Below, one piece after another: positions 14,952 to 14,979 of a stretch of 14,979 nt of DNA. The notes beneath the pieces are model-generated. The model saw only the letters and a list, made by a program, of their open reading frames with translations. It did not search any database and was not told where the DNA came from. Each line of letters opens with the position of its first letter. Position 1 is the first letter of the stretch. This DNA comes from Sporomusa sp. (GTDB lineage Bacteria > Bacillota_C > Negativicutes > Sporomusales > Sporomusaceae), in contig JAQSXM010000033.1 in NCBI GenBank assembly GCA_029256645.1, positions 1 to 14,979 of the forward strand. Reading direction: 5' to 3'. Made by a program: the position numbers and the translations under genes.

Positions 14952-14979
14952 CGAATTAAGCGTGACGCAACAGAATAAA

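Larger units (their letters stand above)
14855..14979. repeat. Direct repeat block B, right copy (leader with both terminators), runs off window
   Basis: Matches 1876-1999 with two substitutions (1883 T to 14862 A, and a C to A near 14917) and one extra C in the terminator-2 stem. The match is still perfect at the window edge, so the duplicated segment continues to the right. By comparison with the left copy, the next 60 to 240 bases should be the cobalamin aptamer and its promoter. Confidence 0.95.

Noticed and set aside
844..14979. Transposon or insertion sequence flanked by the direct repeats
   Set aside because: No transposase, integrase or terminal inverted repeats are visible, and the repeats are pieces of a gene and its leader rather than mobile-element ends.
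1..14979. tRNA, rRNA or CRISPR array
   Set aside because: I saw no spaced short repeats, tRNA cloverleaf or rRNA-like segment on either strand; the only RNA element I can support is the cobalamin riboswitch.

Overview
The window looks like chromosome from a diderm Firmicute of the Negativicutes type (Sporomusa/Pelosinus-like). This is an inference. It rests on an outer-membrane TonB-dependent receptor combined with Firmicute-style strong GGAGG ribosome binding sites, several TTG/GTG starts, a lipoprotein-type nickel-binding protein, and a cobalamin riboswitch with intrinsic terminators. I cannot exclude another diderm lineage. Every gene I can support lies on the minus strand, so the window is best read from right to left.

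Right edge (14979 to 14592): a damaged, near-identical copy of the leader seen at the left of the window. It holds two tandem terminators followed by a 170-bp piece of a PAS-domain gene. Next comes a ten-gene, tightly packed operon (14591 to 2280). It encodes a TonB-dependent siderophore/metallophore receptor, a SAM-dependent methyltransferase, two exporter-fold ABC half-transporters that look like a heterodimer, and a complete NikABCDE-type nickel/peptide-family ABC importer in the order NikB, NikC, NikD, NikE, NikA. The last member is a decayed TonB C-terminal domain. Several junctions overlap by 4 to 20 bp, which suggests translational coupling.

Left part (2276 to 1): a strong sigma-70-like promoter drives a cobalamin riboswitch. 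Its B12 box can pair with the 5' arm of the first of two tandem terminators. Then comes a candidate independent promoter and a large signalling gene cut by the window edge, HD-GYP - PAS - GAF - GGDEF, a probable cyclic-di-GMP turnover protein.

How it may work together (inference): the receptor moves a metal-chelate across the outer membrane with TonB energy. The Nik-type importer takes a metal or metal-chelate across the inner membrane. The ABC pair imports or exports the chelator, or helps release its metal, and the methyltransferase modifies a chelator. No chelator-biosynthesis gene is visible, so the ligand could be a foreign siderophore or one made elsewhere. The partial leader duplication at 14683-14979 predicts a second cobalamin riboswitch just outside the window, upstream of the receptor. 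That would put the metal-uptake operon under B12 control, which fits cobalt or nickel as cargo. The two leader copies are direct repeats flanking about 13 kb that carries the whole operon.
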